Part shown: positions 40,625-51,844 of the stretch, piece after piece
How positions within the stretch are numbered: position 1 is the stretch's first letter
Layout: the number at the start of each line of letters is the position of its first letter
DNA from: Dugong dugon
Lineage: Eukaryota > Chordata > Mammalia > Sirenia > Dugongidae
NCBI GenBank assembly: GCA_030035585.1
Contig: CM057475.1
Coordinates: 84,027,334 to 84,091,333 of the forward strand
Direction: 5' to 3'
Length of the DNA stretch: 64,000 bases
Made by a program: the position numbers and the translations under genes
Notes under the pieces: model-generated
Told to the model about the DNA's origin: nothing
Databases searched by the model: none
The model's input: only the letters and a program-made list of their open reading frames with translations

Positions 40625-41060
40625 AACATATAATATGTATTACTCTTTTATTAAATTATATTATTTCTGTTCTTGTTTTATAACCTCATGTATTCTTTAT
40701 TGGACTTTGCTCACTTATTCCTTGTCTAGCTTATCAAATTTAATTGTTTACTTATTAAACTTCAGTCCTTCCTGTTATTAAAAAATATATAACTATTTAA
40801 AATTTTAAAACGTATCAGATGGATTAAACAGCATAATTGGTGGATTAGACCCAGCCGAGGAAAGAAATATGTATTGAAAAATAGATCTAAGGTAAATTAT
40901 CCAGAATGTACTACAGAGAAATAAAAAAATAAAACATAGGTTAAGAGAAATGGAGACTAGAAACAGTAAGATTTACAAAACAAGATAACAAAGAGAATGA
41001 GGATGTAAAATTTTAAAGGACTACATTTTTTCTGTTTTAATTTTTTCCAAAAAACAAGAC

Positions 41061-41420
41061 TGTTGGAACGGCGATGGTAGCCAACTACACAACTCTTACA
41101 GAGAAGTGGAGCCAAGGAGGGTCCCTCCGAAGAGTCAACCCCGGCTTCAGTCCCAGGAGTTTATTTATAGTCAATACAGCAAGCAGTGAAGCAAATAACA
41201 GAACAATGGGCTTTGGGTGAGTAATAATAAGTTTCGGACAAGGGAGAATGGGCTTCAGGTAAACAAGCCAATCAGTAACGAGACAATAGGTTTTGGAAAA
41301 ACAAGTCTAATCTGCTTCTCATCACTGACAAGTCTCAACATGTTGTGTGTAGCATATGGGCGTTTGAGGGGCTGAAGTTGTCAATAGTGCAGCCATGTTT
41401 AAATGGCACATATCCCCACA
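41061..41420 (-). mobile_element. Solo LTR with 6-bp target duplication
   Basis: A 360-bp segment starts TGTTGGAACGG and ends ATCCCCACA, so it has TG...CA ends. It is flanked by CAAGAC at 41055-41060 and 41421-41426. A reversed TATAAATAAA lies at about 41163-41172. Six-base duplications are common for class II (ERVK-like) insertions. No internal genes are attached. Confidence 0.75.
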
Positions 41421-41444
41421 CAAGACCACGCCCAATCTTCACTT

Positions 41445-41850
41445 GGTGGTGTTGTCAGGTGCCTTCAAGTCGGTTCTAACTCATAGCGACCCTGTGTACA
41501 ACAGAACAAAACACTGCCCAGACCTGTGCCATCATCATAATCCTTGTTATACCTGAGCCCATTTTTGCAGCCACTGTGTCAATCCATCTCATTGAGGGTC
41601 TTCCTCTCTGTCGTTGACCCTCTGCTTTACCAAGCATGATGTCCTTCTCCAGAGACTGATCCCTCCTGATAACATGTCTCAAATATGTGAGACGTAGTCT
41701 TACCATCTTTGCTTCTAAGGAGCATTCTGGTTGTACTTCTTCCAAGACGGCTTTGTTCCTTCTATTGGCAGTCCATAGTACAGTCAATATTCTTCGCCAA
41801 CACCACAATTCAAAGGCATCAATTCAAAGGTGTCACAATTTAAAGGCATC
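41445..41850 (-). mobile_element. RTE-type LINE 3' end
   Basis: The minus-strand frame 41808 to 41476 reads the RTE C-terminal region (WCWRRILTVLWTANR, HVIRRDQSLEKD). The tail begins at about 41448 (GTTGTCAGGTGCCTTCAAG). The piece lies inside the CYP2C-like remnant. Confidence 0.88.
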
Positions 41851-42640
41851 CATCTTCACTTGTTTAATCCCCCAATTTACATTTTCCTTATTGCTTTGTA
41901 TTTCTTCACCTATAGGCTACTTCCAGTGTGATATCCTTTGCAATTATCATTGTATATTGACATATACTGTGTGTATCCTCATTCTATATTTACATGTACA
42001 ATATGTATCATCACTGTATGTTTACATCTTCATTCAAGCAAAACAGAAGTATTTCCTACTCAGTTTTGGTTATCAACATGTATTTGTCTTCTCTTTTTTC
42101 AGTTTCATGGTAATTGTTTTGGCTCCATTTGTAGTCTCTTAATAAGATATAATTTTGCTTGTCACCAAAAGGTATCAAACATAGAGTTTCCTGAATTAAG
42201 TCTTGGCTTTCACAAAATTTCATTCTATCAGTAAAGCTTTTGAATTTTTCCCGTTATTATTTTCTCAAAGTTTGCTGCGGCTCTAGGTACAGGCTCCCTT
42301 GAGGGTGTGAAGGCAGATCCAAGGATGCAAGTCTCAGAGGTCTCTTTTTACATAGTGTAAAAGAGCCCTGAGGGTCTACTTCACATTCATCTCCAAGACC
42401 AGAGTCCTACACAATTGCTAGGAAACTTAGCTATCAACTACCGCTTGATTCTCAAAATGAGTCATTCCTCCCAGAACCACTCCTTCAACATACATAATAA
42501 ATGTTGATACAAAGTGTCATGATTGAGTACTGATGCCCTTGGAGTCAAATGTATCATCTCTTACTTCATCTACTAATAACTGAGGCTGGGCTCTGTAGGA
42601 AGAAGGCCCTTACTTCACTATCAGATTTTCTTGGCTTCAG

Positions 42641-42781
42641 GCCACATCTGTGTTCCCATTGCTCTCCTCTGTCTTCTATGACAGTAAAGAGTTTTCCAAA
42701 CGACTAAGGTTTGGTCTGAAGCATTTTCTGGATAAAAATGGCAGCTTCAGAAGAATGACTTCTTCATGCCCTCCTCTATTG
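42641..42781 (+). pseudogene. CYP2C-like exon 8 remnant
   Basis: 141 bases against the usual 142, with a ttcag acceptor and a gtaaat donor preserved. It encodes a recognisable FYDSKEF, then KHFLDKNGSF, then a FMPSSIG-like end after a frame change. Splice sites outlived the coding frame. Confidence 0.8.
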
Positions 42782-43253
42782 GTAAATAAAACTCAGTATT
42801 TCTGGCCATCTAGCAATTTGATCAACTAAAATGTAATCACAGACTCATCAATTAAATGTAGTAAAATTTGCTTTTTTCAAATAAAGTAATTGTGATTTTT
42901 TCATTCATTGCTTTTACTATACAGTAATCTAGAATTACCATAATGTAAAGATTAGTGCAAATATTCTTGTACACATGACATCAATCTCCCGGTCATGAAG
43001 GAGGCTGCTCCTCAGCCTCTTGCCTTTTGATTGCTTCAGTATTATGTGAACTTTTCTGAAAACAACATTACCTGACTCCTCTCTGCTACCTGGGGGTGAC
43101 CTGGTTTGCTTCCTGTCCTGCTGGACAATGTGACTACCACAAAAGCATCCTCACTTTTGTGGATGACCTGAAGGCAGCAGGTTCTCAGTCTTCATGTGTT
43201 AACACCTTTCACTTTTCTTTTTCACTTTTAATAAAAATGCTTTATTTTTCCAG

Positions 43254-43420
43254 TAAAACTGGCATGTCTTGGAGAAAATTTTTGTACGAATGGAGATATT
43301 TTTATTCCTGACCACCATTCTGCAGAATTTTACCTTAAAGCCTATTATCGATCCAAGAGAATTGAGCACTGACCCAATCTTTTGAACATACCTCAACCTT
43401 TTAAGCTCTGTTTTTTACCC
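43254..43420 (+). pseudogene. CYP2C-like exon 9 remnant
   Basis: The acceptor ttccag is intact. The start reads KLACLGEN, keeping the haem-ligand cysteine. A one-base gain then shifts the frame, after which [14 protein letters not shown] and [11 protein letters not shown] can be read up to TGA at 43383-43385, short of the normal C terminus. Confidence 0.82.
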
Positions 43421-43540
43421 ATATTTAAAAAAAAAAAGAAAGAAAAACAAACAAGTAAGCAAACAAACAAACAAAGAAAACCTTTCTCTTCTACCCATTG
43501 GAGTCAACCCAAGTGATTAAAAATGCTTTTAACAAATTTA

Positions 43541-43980
43541 TTGTTGTTAGGTGCCATCAAGTCAGTTCCAACTTATAGCAACTCTATGTACAACAGAACA
43601 AAACACTGCCCAGTCCTGCACCATCCTCACAATTGTTGTTATACTTGAGCCCTTGTTGCAGCCATTGTGTCAATCCATCTTGTTGAGGGTCTTCCTCTTT
43701 TTCACTTTACCAAGCATGATGTCCTTCTACAGGAACTAGTCCCTCCTGATAAGATGTCCAAAGTACATGAGACGTAGTCTCACCATCCTTGCTTCTAATA
43801 AGCATTCTGGCTGCACTTCTTCCAAGACAGATTTGTTCATTGTTCTGGCAGTCCACAGTATATTCAATATTCTTCTCCAGCATCGTAATTCAAAGGTGTC
43901 AATTTTTCTTCGGTCTTCCTTATTCATTGTTCAGCTTTCACATGCATATGGGGCAACAGAAAATACCATGGCTATATTTC
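43541..43980 (-). mobile_element. RTE-type LINE 3' end
   Basis: The RTE tail at 43541 (TTGTTGTTAGGTGCCATC) is followed on the minus strand by the C-terminal frame 43927-43736 (RCWRRILNILWTARTMN). It lies just downstream of the CYP2C-like exon 9. Confidence 0.88.
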
Positions 43981-43984
43981 CTCA

Positions 43985-45150
43985 ATTTAAATAATAGCTA
44001 GCACAGAGTAGATGTTCATTAAATATTAAGTAATTGTAAACAACCTCAATTCCATTTATGAACAAAGCAAAACTGGGCATTCGCAAGTATGTCTATAGCA
44101 TGGAGGAAATTTTCAGGTGTGAGTAGACTTCACTGAGGGAAAACTACTAGGAAATTATGATTTCCACTTCCACCTAGGGTATAGAAAGCTGAAAAGAGGA
44201 TTTTCCTAACAAAAAGAAACATCCAGATAAACCACAAAGTGAAACTTTCCTTGAGTCTTTCAGAAATTCAAGGTCACAGGGCAGCCAGGTATTGAGAATT
44301 CCCAGGACAGACAGATCCCTCTAAGGAGGGACAGGACCGGCAAATAGGCTCACCTGGGGCAGAACAGGGGCGATGCCACACAAGTGGGTAAAAAGGAATC
44401 AGCCAAAATGTTAAGGAATTTTTGGAGGCTAAGTTTGGGCTGGTGTGTTAGACTAGAATATCTGGGGGCCCAGACACGAAGGGGAGGGGATTTACATTCA
44501 CTCACCATGCTTACAAGAAAAATTAGAGCAGGACAAGAGGAAAAGGGGATTCCTGCTCATGACACAGACCCGCAGGAGGCAATGAGTTGCTGTGATTCAG
44601 GCATGATCCTCCCCCACGCCCAGATTGTTCTCCCTCCCTCACAAAGCAAAAGCCTTAAACTGAGACGAAGGGCCAGAAACCCCTTCACCCCCAGGGCACA
44701 GGCAAAAGCACTTTGCATCTGAAGGAAGGGTAAAAGCAAAAGCCCTGAACCCCTGAGGGAAGGGCAAGAAGGATCCTTTACTGATACCAAGCAGAGGTTG
44801 GTTACCCCTGGGAGGGGGAGATGAGGCAGGATCTTCCACCTGGGAAGACTTTGGCCACAGTAGGAAAGAAGGGCAAGGTTACCTGAGACTCAGGCACAAA
44901 GAACCTGCCAATGACTGAGGCTGGACCAGGACAACAGAGGATCCTCCAGCCCCTCATCCCTGCCCTTTATCACTGCGGAGGAGCAAGAGCATTGAAGAGA
45001 CCCTGTCTGTGGCACAGACAAGCCTTAATGGCTGAAAGCTGAGCATGGAGTCCTAAATTTGAGAAAAAGCTCCCAACACCCTACCCCCCACCCTAACAAA
45101 AAGCAATGGCAGCCTGCCACTGGAGTAATCTGAAGCCCATACTACAATGA
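43985..45150. other. Intergenic DNA without a recognised gene
   Basis: Purine-rich on the + strand with several GGGA and AAAGC motifs near 44480-44860. Short frames have no family signature. Nothing further can be assigned. Confidence 0.45.
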
Positions 45151-45159
45151 AGGGAATGA

Positions 45160-45615
45160 TAGCAACAACAAATCCCAAACTCAGCTCAGTTCCTCACTGG
45201 ATTATTTCAATCTTCCACATTAATGGCCTGGCAGAGAAAGACGCATACCCATTTCCAGGTGCAAATACTATTTACCTCAGTCTCTCCTGTCCTATACATG
45301 ATGTTCAGCATTGAATTAGAAAAAAAAAAAAAAGAAAGAAAGAAAAATTGTCAAGAGACAGATAAATCAAAAGAACCACACTCGGAGAGGATCTGATGTT
45401 GGAACTCTCAAACAGGGACTTTAAGATCATTATGATTAATTCGTTAAAGGATCTAGTAGAAAAAAGTGGACAGCATACATGAACAGATAGGCAATTTCAG
45501 CAGAGCAACAGAAACTATGTAAAAAAGAGTTAAATGGAAATGCTGGAAATAAAAAAATCATGATATCAGAGATGAAGAATTCCTTGATGGACTTACTAGT
45601 AAATTTGATGCAGCA
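45160..45615 (+). mobile_element. Old L1 (L1M-type) 5' region
   Basis: Contains an A-rich tract at 45320-45350 and then a stretch with TGTTGGAACTCTCAAACAGG, AAGATCATTATGATTAATT and AGAAAAAAGTGGACAGCAT, recognisable as the region around the start of ORF1 in old L1 families. It is heavily mutated. Confidence 0.6.
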
Positions 45616-45619
45616 GAGA

Positions 45620-47135
45620 TCTTAACCCTACCGGGATTCAGGATCAGTGAGTTGCACTCTCTGGTCCAGACTCTCTTTATATTTACCACAGGGACTATAC
45701 TCTTCATCATCCTGGGGTCAGTACAAATTAAATATAAGAACTCTTGGCACTTACTAGGTGCTTAAAAGTCTGAACTCTAAGCATTGCATAAAAGAGGTAC
45801 CTAAGACCCAGAGAGAGAAAGTGAGTTGTCTAAGGTCATCTGACAATAATTGAATATGGTCTTCCCACTTCCTCTTCTCCTCAAAGGTATCAGGGAGTCC
45901 ACATCTCCCATCTCATGCTAGCAGAGGTTGTGCATTCTGAGCCCAGAGGCCACCAGAACAGGAACCACCATTCCTGGGAAAGGACATGAGAGCCCATTAC
46001 TCTATGGTGCCAAGTTCATGTTCTTTTTCATGGATTATGACCCTGAGACCAACCTATGCATGGTACAATTGTCTCCATATCTGAATTGTAATACCTAGGT
46101 ATTAGCCCCGAGCCACTTCTCCTTGGCTCTGAGGACTTTATCTTCATAGGGAGTGGCAAGGAATTGCCTTCTTGTCCTGTGTACTATTAGAGGTGGGCTC
46201 CAGCATAAGGTCTACACATTCAGACGTGGATCACTATCTCCATTTTCATGGATGTGGAGGCTGAAACCCACAGAAAGAGGGACTGAGTATCAGGCATTGA
46301 CTCTTAATCCAGTCCCTACCAATCATTCTGGATTAAAAGGACCCCCAAGTATCCTACTAAGAGGCTTTAAAGAGAGGAGACTGGGAGCTCGGGGCCTGAG
46401 GGAGGGAGGCTAGGAATTATAAAGTCTGAGAGAAGAAGGAGCTGGGAAGTTCAAGGCTGAAATCCTTGGATATGCAGCATATACTTACTGAGGGGCAGTT
46501 GCAGGATCAGGGAAGATACAGATATTTGAAAAGCGCAGGTCATACTTTAGGAAAAGAGAAGACCAGGGGTAGGGTGTGAGTTGGAAATCCATCAGCTCAT
46601 CATCACCATCTCTCAAGCTGGGCCAATCCCCGTTTGGAGAGGAGTGGAGGTGGCAGCCAGGACTCTTCAGAGAACATGCTTGCCTTTCCTTGCCAAGTTT
46701 GTGGCAGACACCAGGAAAGGACAGGCCAAGTTCAGGTCCAGCTCTCAGAAAATAGATAAGTGAAGAACAGATAGATAGGTAGATAGATAGATGGATGTAT
46801 CTTGGGAGTTTCTGCGCAAATGATTACCACGCAGTAGGAGTATAAATTTGTGCAACAGTTTTGGAGTGCACTCATGCTGTAGTATATAGAATTCTCCAGT
46901 ATCTACAGTAGAGCAATTTTTCCAACTGTAGAGTGTGGTTCATTGATGGCTCACAAAAGTGTTTTAGTGGATGAGGACAAGCATATCTTTAATGTGTTAG
47001 AAGAGAGTTGCCACTTTAGTTTCTTCCATTTATTAAGTATTTTAAAGTAAAACAGAGACATTGTGATATTTCACCTGTGTGGTTCCATCATTGCAACACC
47101 ATTATCACAACTAAAAAAAATTAAGGCTAACTATT
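45620..47135. other. Intergenic DNA; GATA microsatellite near 46770
   Basis: No gene recognised. A GATA/GATG simple repeat runs at about 46765-46798. The rest is unique-looking. Confidence 0.45.
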
Positions 47136-47139
47136 TAAT

Positions 47140-47410
47140 ACTACCACCACCCGTATGTCAGTTTGTCATACTGTGGTGGCTTGCTTATTGCTACGATGCT
47201 GGAAGCTATTCCACCAGTATTTCAAATACCAGCAGTGTCACCCATGGCGGACAGTTTCTAGCAGAGCTTCCAGACTAGGATACACTAGTAAGAAAGGCCT
47301 AGCCATCTACTTCTGAAAATTAGTCAGTGAAAATCTTACAAGAGAATAATGTCTGAAATAGTGCTGGAAGATGAGCGCCCTAGGTTAGAAGGCACTACAC
47401 AATAGCCAAA
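47140..47410 (+). mobile_element. RTE-type LINE 5' end fragment
   Basis: Shares with the RTE 5' ends at 25300 (reversed) and 62044 the blocks GATGCTGGAAGCTAT, CCAGTATTTCAAATAC and GCAGAGCTTCCAGACTAGGA. It stops after about 270 bases. Confidence 0.8.
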
Positions 47411-47547
47411 AAAAGAAAAAAAAAAATGGACTCAAACATACTGAAGATCATGAAGATGAAACAGTGCCAGGCAACATTTTCATCTATTATATATAAGGTT
47501 GTCATGAGTCTGAGTCCACTTCACCACAAGTAACATTTAGTATCATC

Positions 47548-47660
47548 TAATGGAAGCCTTGGTGGCACACTGGTTCAGCCCTTTGTTGCTAACTGAAAGG
47601 TCAAAGGTTTGAACTCACCAGCCACTCCACAGAAGAAAGATGTGGCAATCTGCTTCCATA
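47548..47660 (+). mobile_element. AfroSINE head fragment
   Basis: Starts with the tRNA-like head (GCCTTGGTGGCACACTGGTT) and the B-box region (GGTCAAAGGTTTGAACTCAC). It is truncated before the shared 3' tail where RTE DNA begins. Confidence 0.75.
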
Positions 47661-47664
47661 AAGA

Positions 47665-48888
47665 TTTGTTATTAGTAGGTGATGACCAGTCCGTTCCCAC
47701 TCATAGTGACCCTATGTACAAAAGAATGAAACACTGTCCAGTCCTGCACCATACTCACAACGGTTGCTCTGTTTGAGCCCATTATTGCAGCCATTGTGTG
47801 AATCTATCTTGTTGAAGGTCTTCTTCTTTGTCACTGACCCTTTCTTTGCTTTACATAAGATGAAGTCTCACCATCCTTGTTTCTAAGAAGCATTCTGGCT
47901 GCACTTCTTCCAGGACAGATTTGTTTGTTCTTCTGGTGGTCCATTGTATATTCACTATTCTTCACTAACACCACAATTCAAATGTATCAAGTCTTTTTCA
48001 GTCTTCGATATTCATCAGTAGGCATTTCAAGTCCTCTTCTCTTTCAGCAAACAAGGTTGTGCCATCTGTAGGTTGTTAATGAGTCTTCCTCCAATCCTGA
48101 TGCCCCATTCTTCTTCATATAGTCCAGCATACAGATTGTATGTTCAGCATACAGATTGAATAAATGTGATGAAAGGATACAACCCTAACACACACCTTTC
48201 TTCATTTTAAACTATGCAGTATTCCCTTGTTCTGTTCAAACAGCTGCCTCTCGATTTGTGTACAGGTTCCTCAAGAACACAACTAAATGTTCTGGAATTC
48301 TCATTCTTTGCAATGTTATCCATAATTGGTTTATTATTCACACAGTCAAATGCCTTTGCATTGTCAATAAAACACAGGTAAACATCTTACTGGTATTCTC
48401 TGCTTTCAGCCAGGATCCATCTGACATCAGCAATGATATCCCTCATTCCACATCCTCTTCTGAATCCAGCTTGAATTTCTGGCAGTTCCCTGTCAGTATA
48501 CTGCCACAACCATTTTTGAATTATCTTCAGCAAAATTTTACTTCCGTGTGATATTAATGATATCGTTCAATAGTTTCCACATTATGTTGGATCACCTTTC
48601 TTTGGAATGGGCACAAATATGAATCTCTTTCAGTCAGTTGGCCAGGTAGCTGTCTTCCAAATGTCTTGGCATAGATGAGTGAGCACTTCCAGCATTGCAT
48701 ATGTTTGTTGAAACATCTCAGTTGGTATCCCATCAATTCCTGGAGCCTTGCTTTTCATCAATGCCTGCAGTACAGCTTGGACTTCTTCCTTTAATACCAT
48801 TGGTTCTCAATCATATGCTACCTCCTGAAACAGCTGAATATCGACCAAATCTTTTTGGTACAGTGACTCTGTATTCCTTACTTCTTCC
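47665..48888 (-). mobile_element. RTE-type LINE 3' half
   Basis: Runs from the RTE tail at 47665 back through the YADD region (decayed) and the start of the reverse transcriptase (frame 48736-48554 with RQLPGQLTERDSYLCPFQRK). Many frameshifts are present. It ends at a TATG microsatellite. Confidence 0.85.
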
Positions 48889-49000
48889 TGAATCCAACAT
48901 ATATATAAATGTATATATATGCATATATACATGTAAATGTATATGTATATATATGTGTATGTATATGTGTGTATATACTTGTATATATACATGGACATTC
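48889..49000. repeat. (TATATG)n microsatellite
   Basis: Alternating TATA, TGTA and CATA units. Open frames rich in Tyr, Ile and Met on both strands are artefacts of this repeat. Confidence 0.9.
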
Positions 49001-49416
49001 TGGTAAAGCTCACTGGCTTGCTCTGGATCCTGCATCCAGCCCATCATCATCTGACCCCAGTTCTTGGGACTTGAGTCAGCGACCTGCCATATTGCCTGCC
49101 AGTCTTGGGATTTGTTGGCCTCCACAGCCTATGAGCCGGCAGCCTGCTGTTTTACTTATTGATCTTGGATTCCTCAGCCCGTTGCTGTGTGAGTTAGGTG
49201 AAGCCTCCAGCCTGATGCTTGAGCCATTTCCTTAAGATAAGTCTCTTTATATATATAAACCAAAACCAAACCTGTTGCCATCGAGTCTATTCCGACTCCT
49301 AGAGACTCTACTAGGCCAGAGTAGAACTGCTCCATAGAGTTTCCAAGGAGCAGCTGGTGGATTCAAACTGCCGACCTTCACTGGTTTTGCTTCTGTGGAG
49401 AACTCAGCCTAAGACA
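49001..49416 (+). mobile_element. Probable LTR, split by a SINE
   Basis: The stretch with ACTTGAGTCAGCGACCTGCC, GAGCCATTTCCTTAAGATAA and, after the SINE at 49257-49378, TTTTGCTTCTGTGGAGAACT and CAGCCTAAGACA, has the wording of a mammalian LTR with a poly(A)-like signal and a TAAGACA end. The left boundary is uncertain. Confidence 0.55.
49257..49378 (-). mobile_element. AfroSINE nested in LTR
   Basis: Begins AAACCAAAACCAAACCTGTT and ends in the middle of the SINE body (GATTCAAACTGCCGACCTT); the tRNA-like head is missing, so it is 5'-truncated. LTR sequence lies on both sides. Confidence 0.8.
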
Positions 49417-49512
49417 TTTGATTACAGCCTTGGAAACACTATAGGGCAATTCTACTCTGTCCTAAAGGGTTGCTATGAGTTGGAATGGACTCCACAGCAA
49501 CGGATTTTTAAT
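49417..49512 (+). mobile_element. AfroSINE 3' fragment
   Basis: Reads CCTTGGAAACACTATAGGGC and GGGTTGCTATGAGTTGG, the 3' half of an AfroSINE on the + strand, ending at a second SINE head. Confidence 0.8.
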
Positions 49513-49690
49513 GGGGGTTCCTGTTGGCGCAAGCGGTTAAAGGTTGGCAGTTCGAACCCACTCAGAGGTACCTCGGAAGACAGGCCCTGGAGATCTGCCT
49601 CCAAAAGGTCACAGCCCAGGAAACCCTATATAGCACCTCTACTCTGCACACATTGGGTCGCCGCCATGAGTCGGAATCTACAGCACCAAC
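49513..49690 (+). mobile_element. tRNA-derived SINE
   Basis: The head GGGTTCCTGTTGGCGCAAGC and the B box GGTTGGCAGTTCGAACCC are typical tRNA-type promoter elements. The body carries a CCGCCATGAGTCGGAATCTA tail. It has no acceptor-stem pairing of a real tRNA. Confidence 0.8.
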
Positions 49691-49884
49691 ATTCGAACTT
49701 CCCCATTCGTCTCTTTCAGAATGTCAAACCAAGATTTAATAAAGAACCGGGATTCCAAACGGTTGTCCCGTTTGTAGAGCCGGTTCTGATGCCGGAAAGC
49801 CAGACGGGCAACCTGGGCGATGAAGCAAAGCTTCTCTGACAGCTTCTAACGACGGGCGAATAGGAGGATGGGTGGGAAGGCTGC

Positions 49885-49897
49885 TGGGAAATGTAGT
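49885..49897 (-). promoter_or_regulatory. ZNF143/ACTAYRNNNCCCR-type site
   Basis: On the minus strand the bases read ACTACATTTCCCA, an exact match to the conserved promoter motif ACTAYRNNNCCCR bound by ZNF143. It lies 59 bp before an NRF1-type site. Confidence 0.7.
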
Positions 49898-49955
49898 CTC
49901 GCGCTTTAATAGCTTGACCGCACAGGACCCTGGGAGGCGGTGTTCGGCGTCCCTC

Positions 49956-49967
49956 TGCGCCTGCGCA
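49956..49967 (+). promoter_or_regulatory. NRF1-type site
   Basis: TGCGCCTGCGCA is one base away from the palindromic NRF1 consensus YGCGCAYGCGCR and sits inside the CpG-rich block, probably close to the start of transcription. Confidence 0.65.
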
Positions 49968-50058
49968 GCTCCCCCCACTCTCGCCAGATTTTTGCCTGGA
50001 AGCTCGGAGTCTGGTCTGCGCTGCTGCTGTATCTGTGGCGGTGGTTCTGTCCCTGAAG

Positions 50059-51495
50059 GTTGGGGCGAGGGTGGAAGAGGAGCCCTGCGGGATGTGGGGA
50101 CATGCGTGGCTCACGGCTTGGCGGGAGCAGTTACTTTAGTGAAGCTCCGGCGGGCGGGAGCTGCAGTGCGGTGGGAGGCGCGGCCTGGGCTGGATTCCCC
50201 AGGAACGCGGTGCAGGCACTGCTTCCAGTGGTCGCTTCGTCTGAGGCCATTGTGTGCTTCCAGGTGCACAAGAGCTGGTTCCACAAGCTCCGCAAATGGG
50301 CGGTCGAGGCCGTGGAGGCAGCGGGGGCGGGAGGGGTCTGCAGACAGAAGGGAGCAGGAGAGCCTGAGGTCTGAGTTCATAGTCCAGCTCCGCCAGTGCA
50401 GGATCCTGGGCAACGTTATTAACCTACTTGATGTTCAGTTTAGTCATCCGTAAGGTGAGCGCATTAATAATACCAGTGAAATGCCCCAGATTCCCAGAGA
50501 AAGAATTGAGTGTATGTAGACCAGATCTTACTACGCGGCAGCTGTCTTTCTGGGGCTTCTTGGTGTCTCTTCACCAGTTGAAGTTTCTGGTCCCCTCCTG
50601 CACTGTCCAGCCTGCCTAGGAGACCTGGTTTGAGGTTATGGAAAGCTTATAGAAGTTCATACAAGCCCATGTTTCGAGAGGACAGTGGGTTCTAAGAGGG
50701 AGATTGAGGCTCTGGGTTCGGTTTTCTTTGGAAGAAAGCAGGGTTTATGAAGTATGAAGGAGAGACCTCGGGAGTAGCAGTCCCACCTGAAAGAGCACCT
50801 CTCTGACCTGAAACCTCTCTCTGGAGCTTCAGAGCAGAGGCAGAAGACTCACAGAAAGGTGGGGATCCTAGCTTTGCATGGCTAGAAGGAGTTCTTGATC
50901 CTGCTGCCCAGAGTAATGTTACCTCATCCAGAAACTGTCAAATACTGTATGATATTGGAAGGGTTGGACCCACTTTCAGAAGGGGAAGTGAGCTGGACTG
51001 AGAGAGAGAGGCAAGGAAGGGCCTGCTGCCTAGTAACTGTTAACTGAAATGGAGGATGGAGATAACCTGTCAGAACTAAGAGAGTCTCCAGTGCTCTAAA
51101 CACACCTCCATTCTCCCCTCGTTGTTTCTAGAACGGAGCTCTCTCAAACCATGTCTGTCAACAAATTTGGTGTCTAGGAATGTGCTGATCCTCTCTGTCC
51201 TGACCTATAGAAGCAAAGAATGGAAGTTTGGGAAGGGTTTTCCAGTGCATTTCTGCTTAATAAGAAAGATGAAAAAAATTGAGTTGGAGGAGGTAAATAC
51301 TGTCCCAGGGCCACATGATTCATAGATGTTAGGCATCCTGACTTTCTGGCTTGTTACCTATTTTGCCACAGTTAAGTCAAACAGACTTCTTGTTTTGCGA
51401 TCATATTTGAGAAACTGCAGTAATTTGAAACGTTTGTCTTAAAGCACGCCTGTCCTTTTCCCCCGAATACTTGTTGTGCATTATGTGTGCTCGTT
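50059..51495 (+). other. Probable first intron of the unidentified gene
   Basis: Follows the candidate donor at 50059. GC content falls steadily downstream of about 50400. Several short frames have no family signature. No repeat was recognised until the RTE piece at 51500. Confidence 0.4.
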
Positions 51496-51499
51496 TGTT

Positions 51500-51840
51500 G
51501 TGTTGTTAGGTGCCGTCGAGTCAGTTCTGACTCAGCGACCAGAAAGAAACACTACCTGGTCCTGTGCCATCCTCACAATCCTTGTTGTACTCGGTAGCCA
51601 CTGTGTCAATACATCTTGACGGGCTTTTTTGCTGATTCTCTACCAAGCATGATGTCCTTCCCCAAGTACTGGTCCCTCCTGATAACATGTCCAAAGTAAG
51701 TGAGACAAGTCTCACCATCCTTGCTTCCAAGGAGCACTCTGGCTGTATTTCTTCCAAGAGAGATTTGTTTGTTCTGGCGGTCCATGGTATATTCAGTATT
51801 CTTCGCCAACACCATAGTTCAGAGGCATCGGTTCTTCTTG
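51500..51840 (-). mobile_element. RTE-type LINE 3' end
   Basis: The tail begins GTTGTGTTGTTAGGTGCCG at about 51498. On the minus strand it holds decayed C-terminal RTE frames (51757-51521 and 51815-51606) in two phases. Confidence 0.87.
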
Positions 51841-51844
51841 TGAG

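Larger units (their letters stand above)
39161..43420 (+). pseudogene. CYP2C-like P450 remnant (exons 7, 8 and 9)
   Basis: Three degraded exons of a CYP2 gene lie in order on the + strand. Exon 7 (39161-39331) reads KVHE, stop, INRVIG, stop, then DKGPCMGNRAQMSYTDT, with frame shifts before a SNPPHAV-like and KFRQFFISK-like end. Exon 8 (42641-42781) reads SVFYDSKEF and KHFLDKNGSF. Exon 9 (43254-43385) keeps a haem-cysteine remnant (ACLGE) and, one frame over, [20 protein letters not shown]. The wording fits CYP2C better than CYP2E1. Exons 1-6 were not seen in the window. The introns are filled with a MER5A-like element, two LTRs and an RTE piece. It is inactive beyond doubt; the subfamily is less certain. 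Confidence 0.82.
49790..50370 (+). promoter_or_regulatory. CpG-rich promoter of an unidentified + strand gene
   Basis: This is the only CpG-dense block in the window apart from CYP2E1 exon 2. It holds a ZNF143-type site (49885-49897), an NRF1-type site (49956-49967) and no TATA box, the layout of a housekeeping promoter. A candidate first exon ends at CCCTGAAG|gt at 50058. The site set and the exon end resemble many KRAB zinc-finger gene promoters; that link is inference. Confidence 0.65.

Noticed and set aside
48807..49125. Tyrosine- and isoleucine-rich open frames on both strands
   Set aside because: Artefacts of the TATATG microsatellite and flanking RTE DNA.
49513..49575. tRNA-like sequence with A and B boxes
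   Set aside because: The head of a SINE; no acceptor-stem pairing and the same body as other SINE copies nearby.
49872..50453. 193-codon open frame in the CpG island
   Set aside because: Long frames are expected by chance in CpG-rich DNA; it has no domain and overlaps several equally long frames on both strands.
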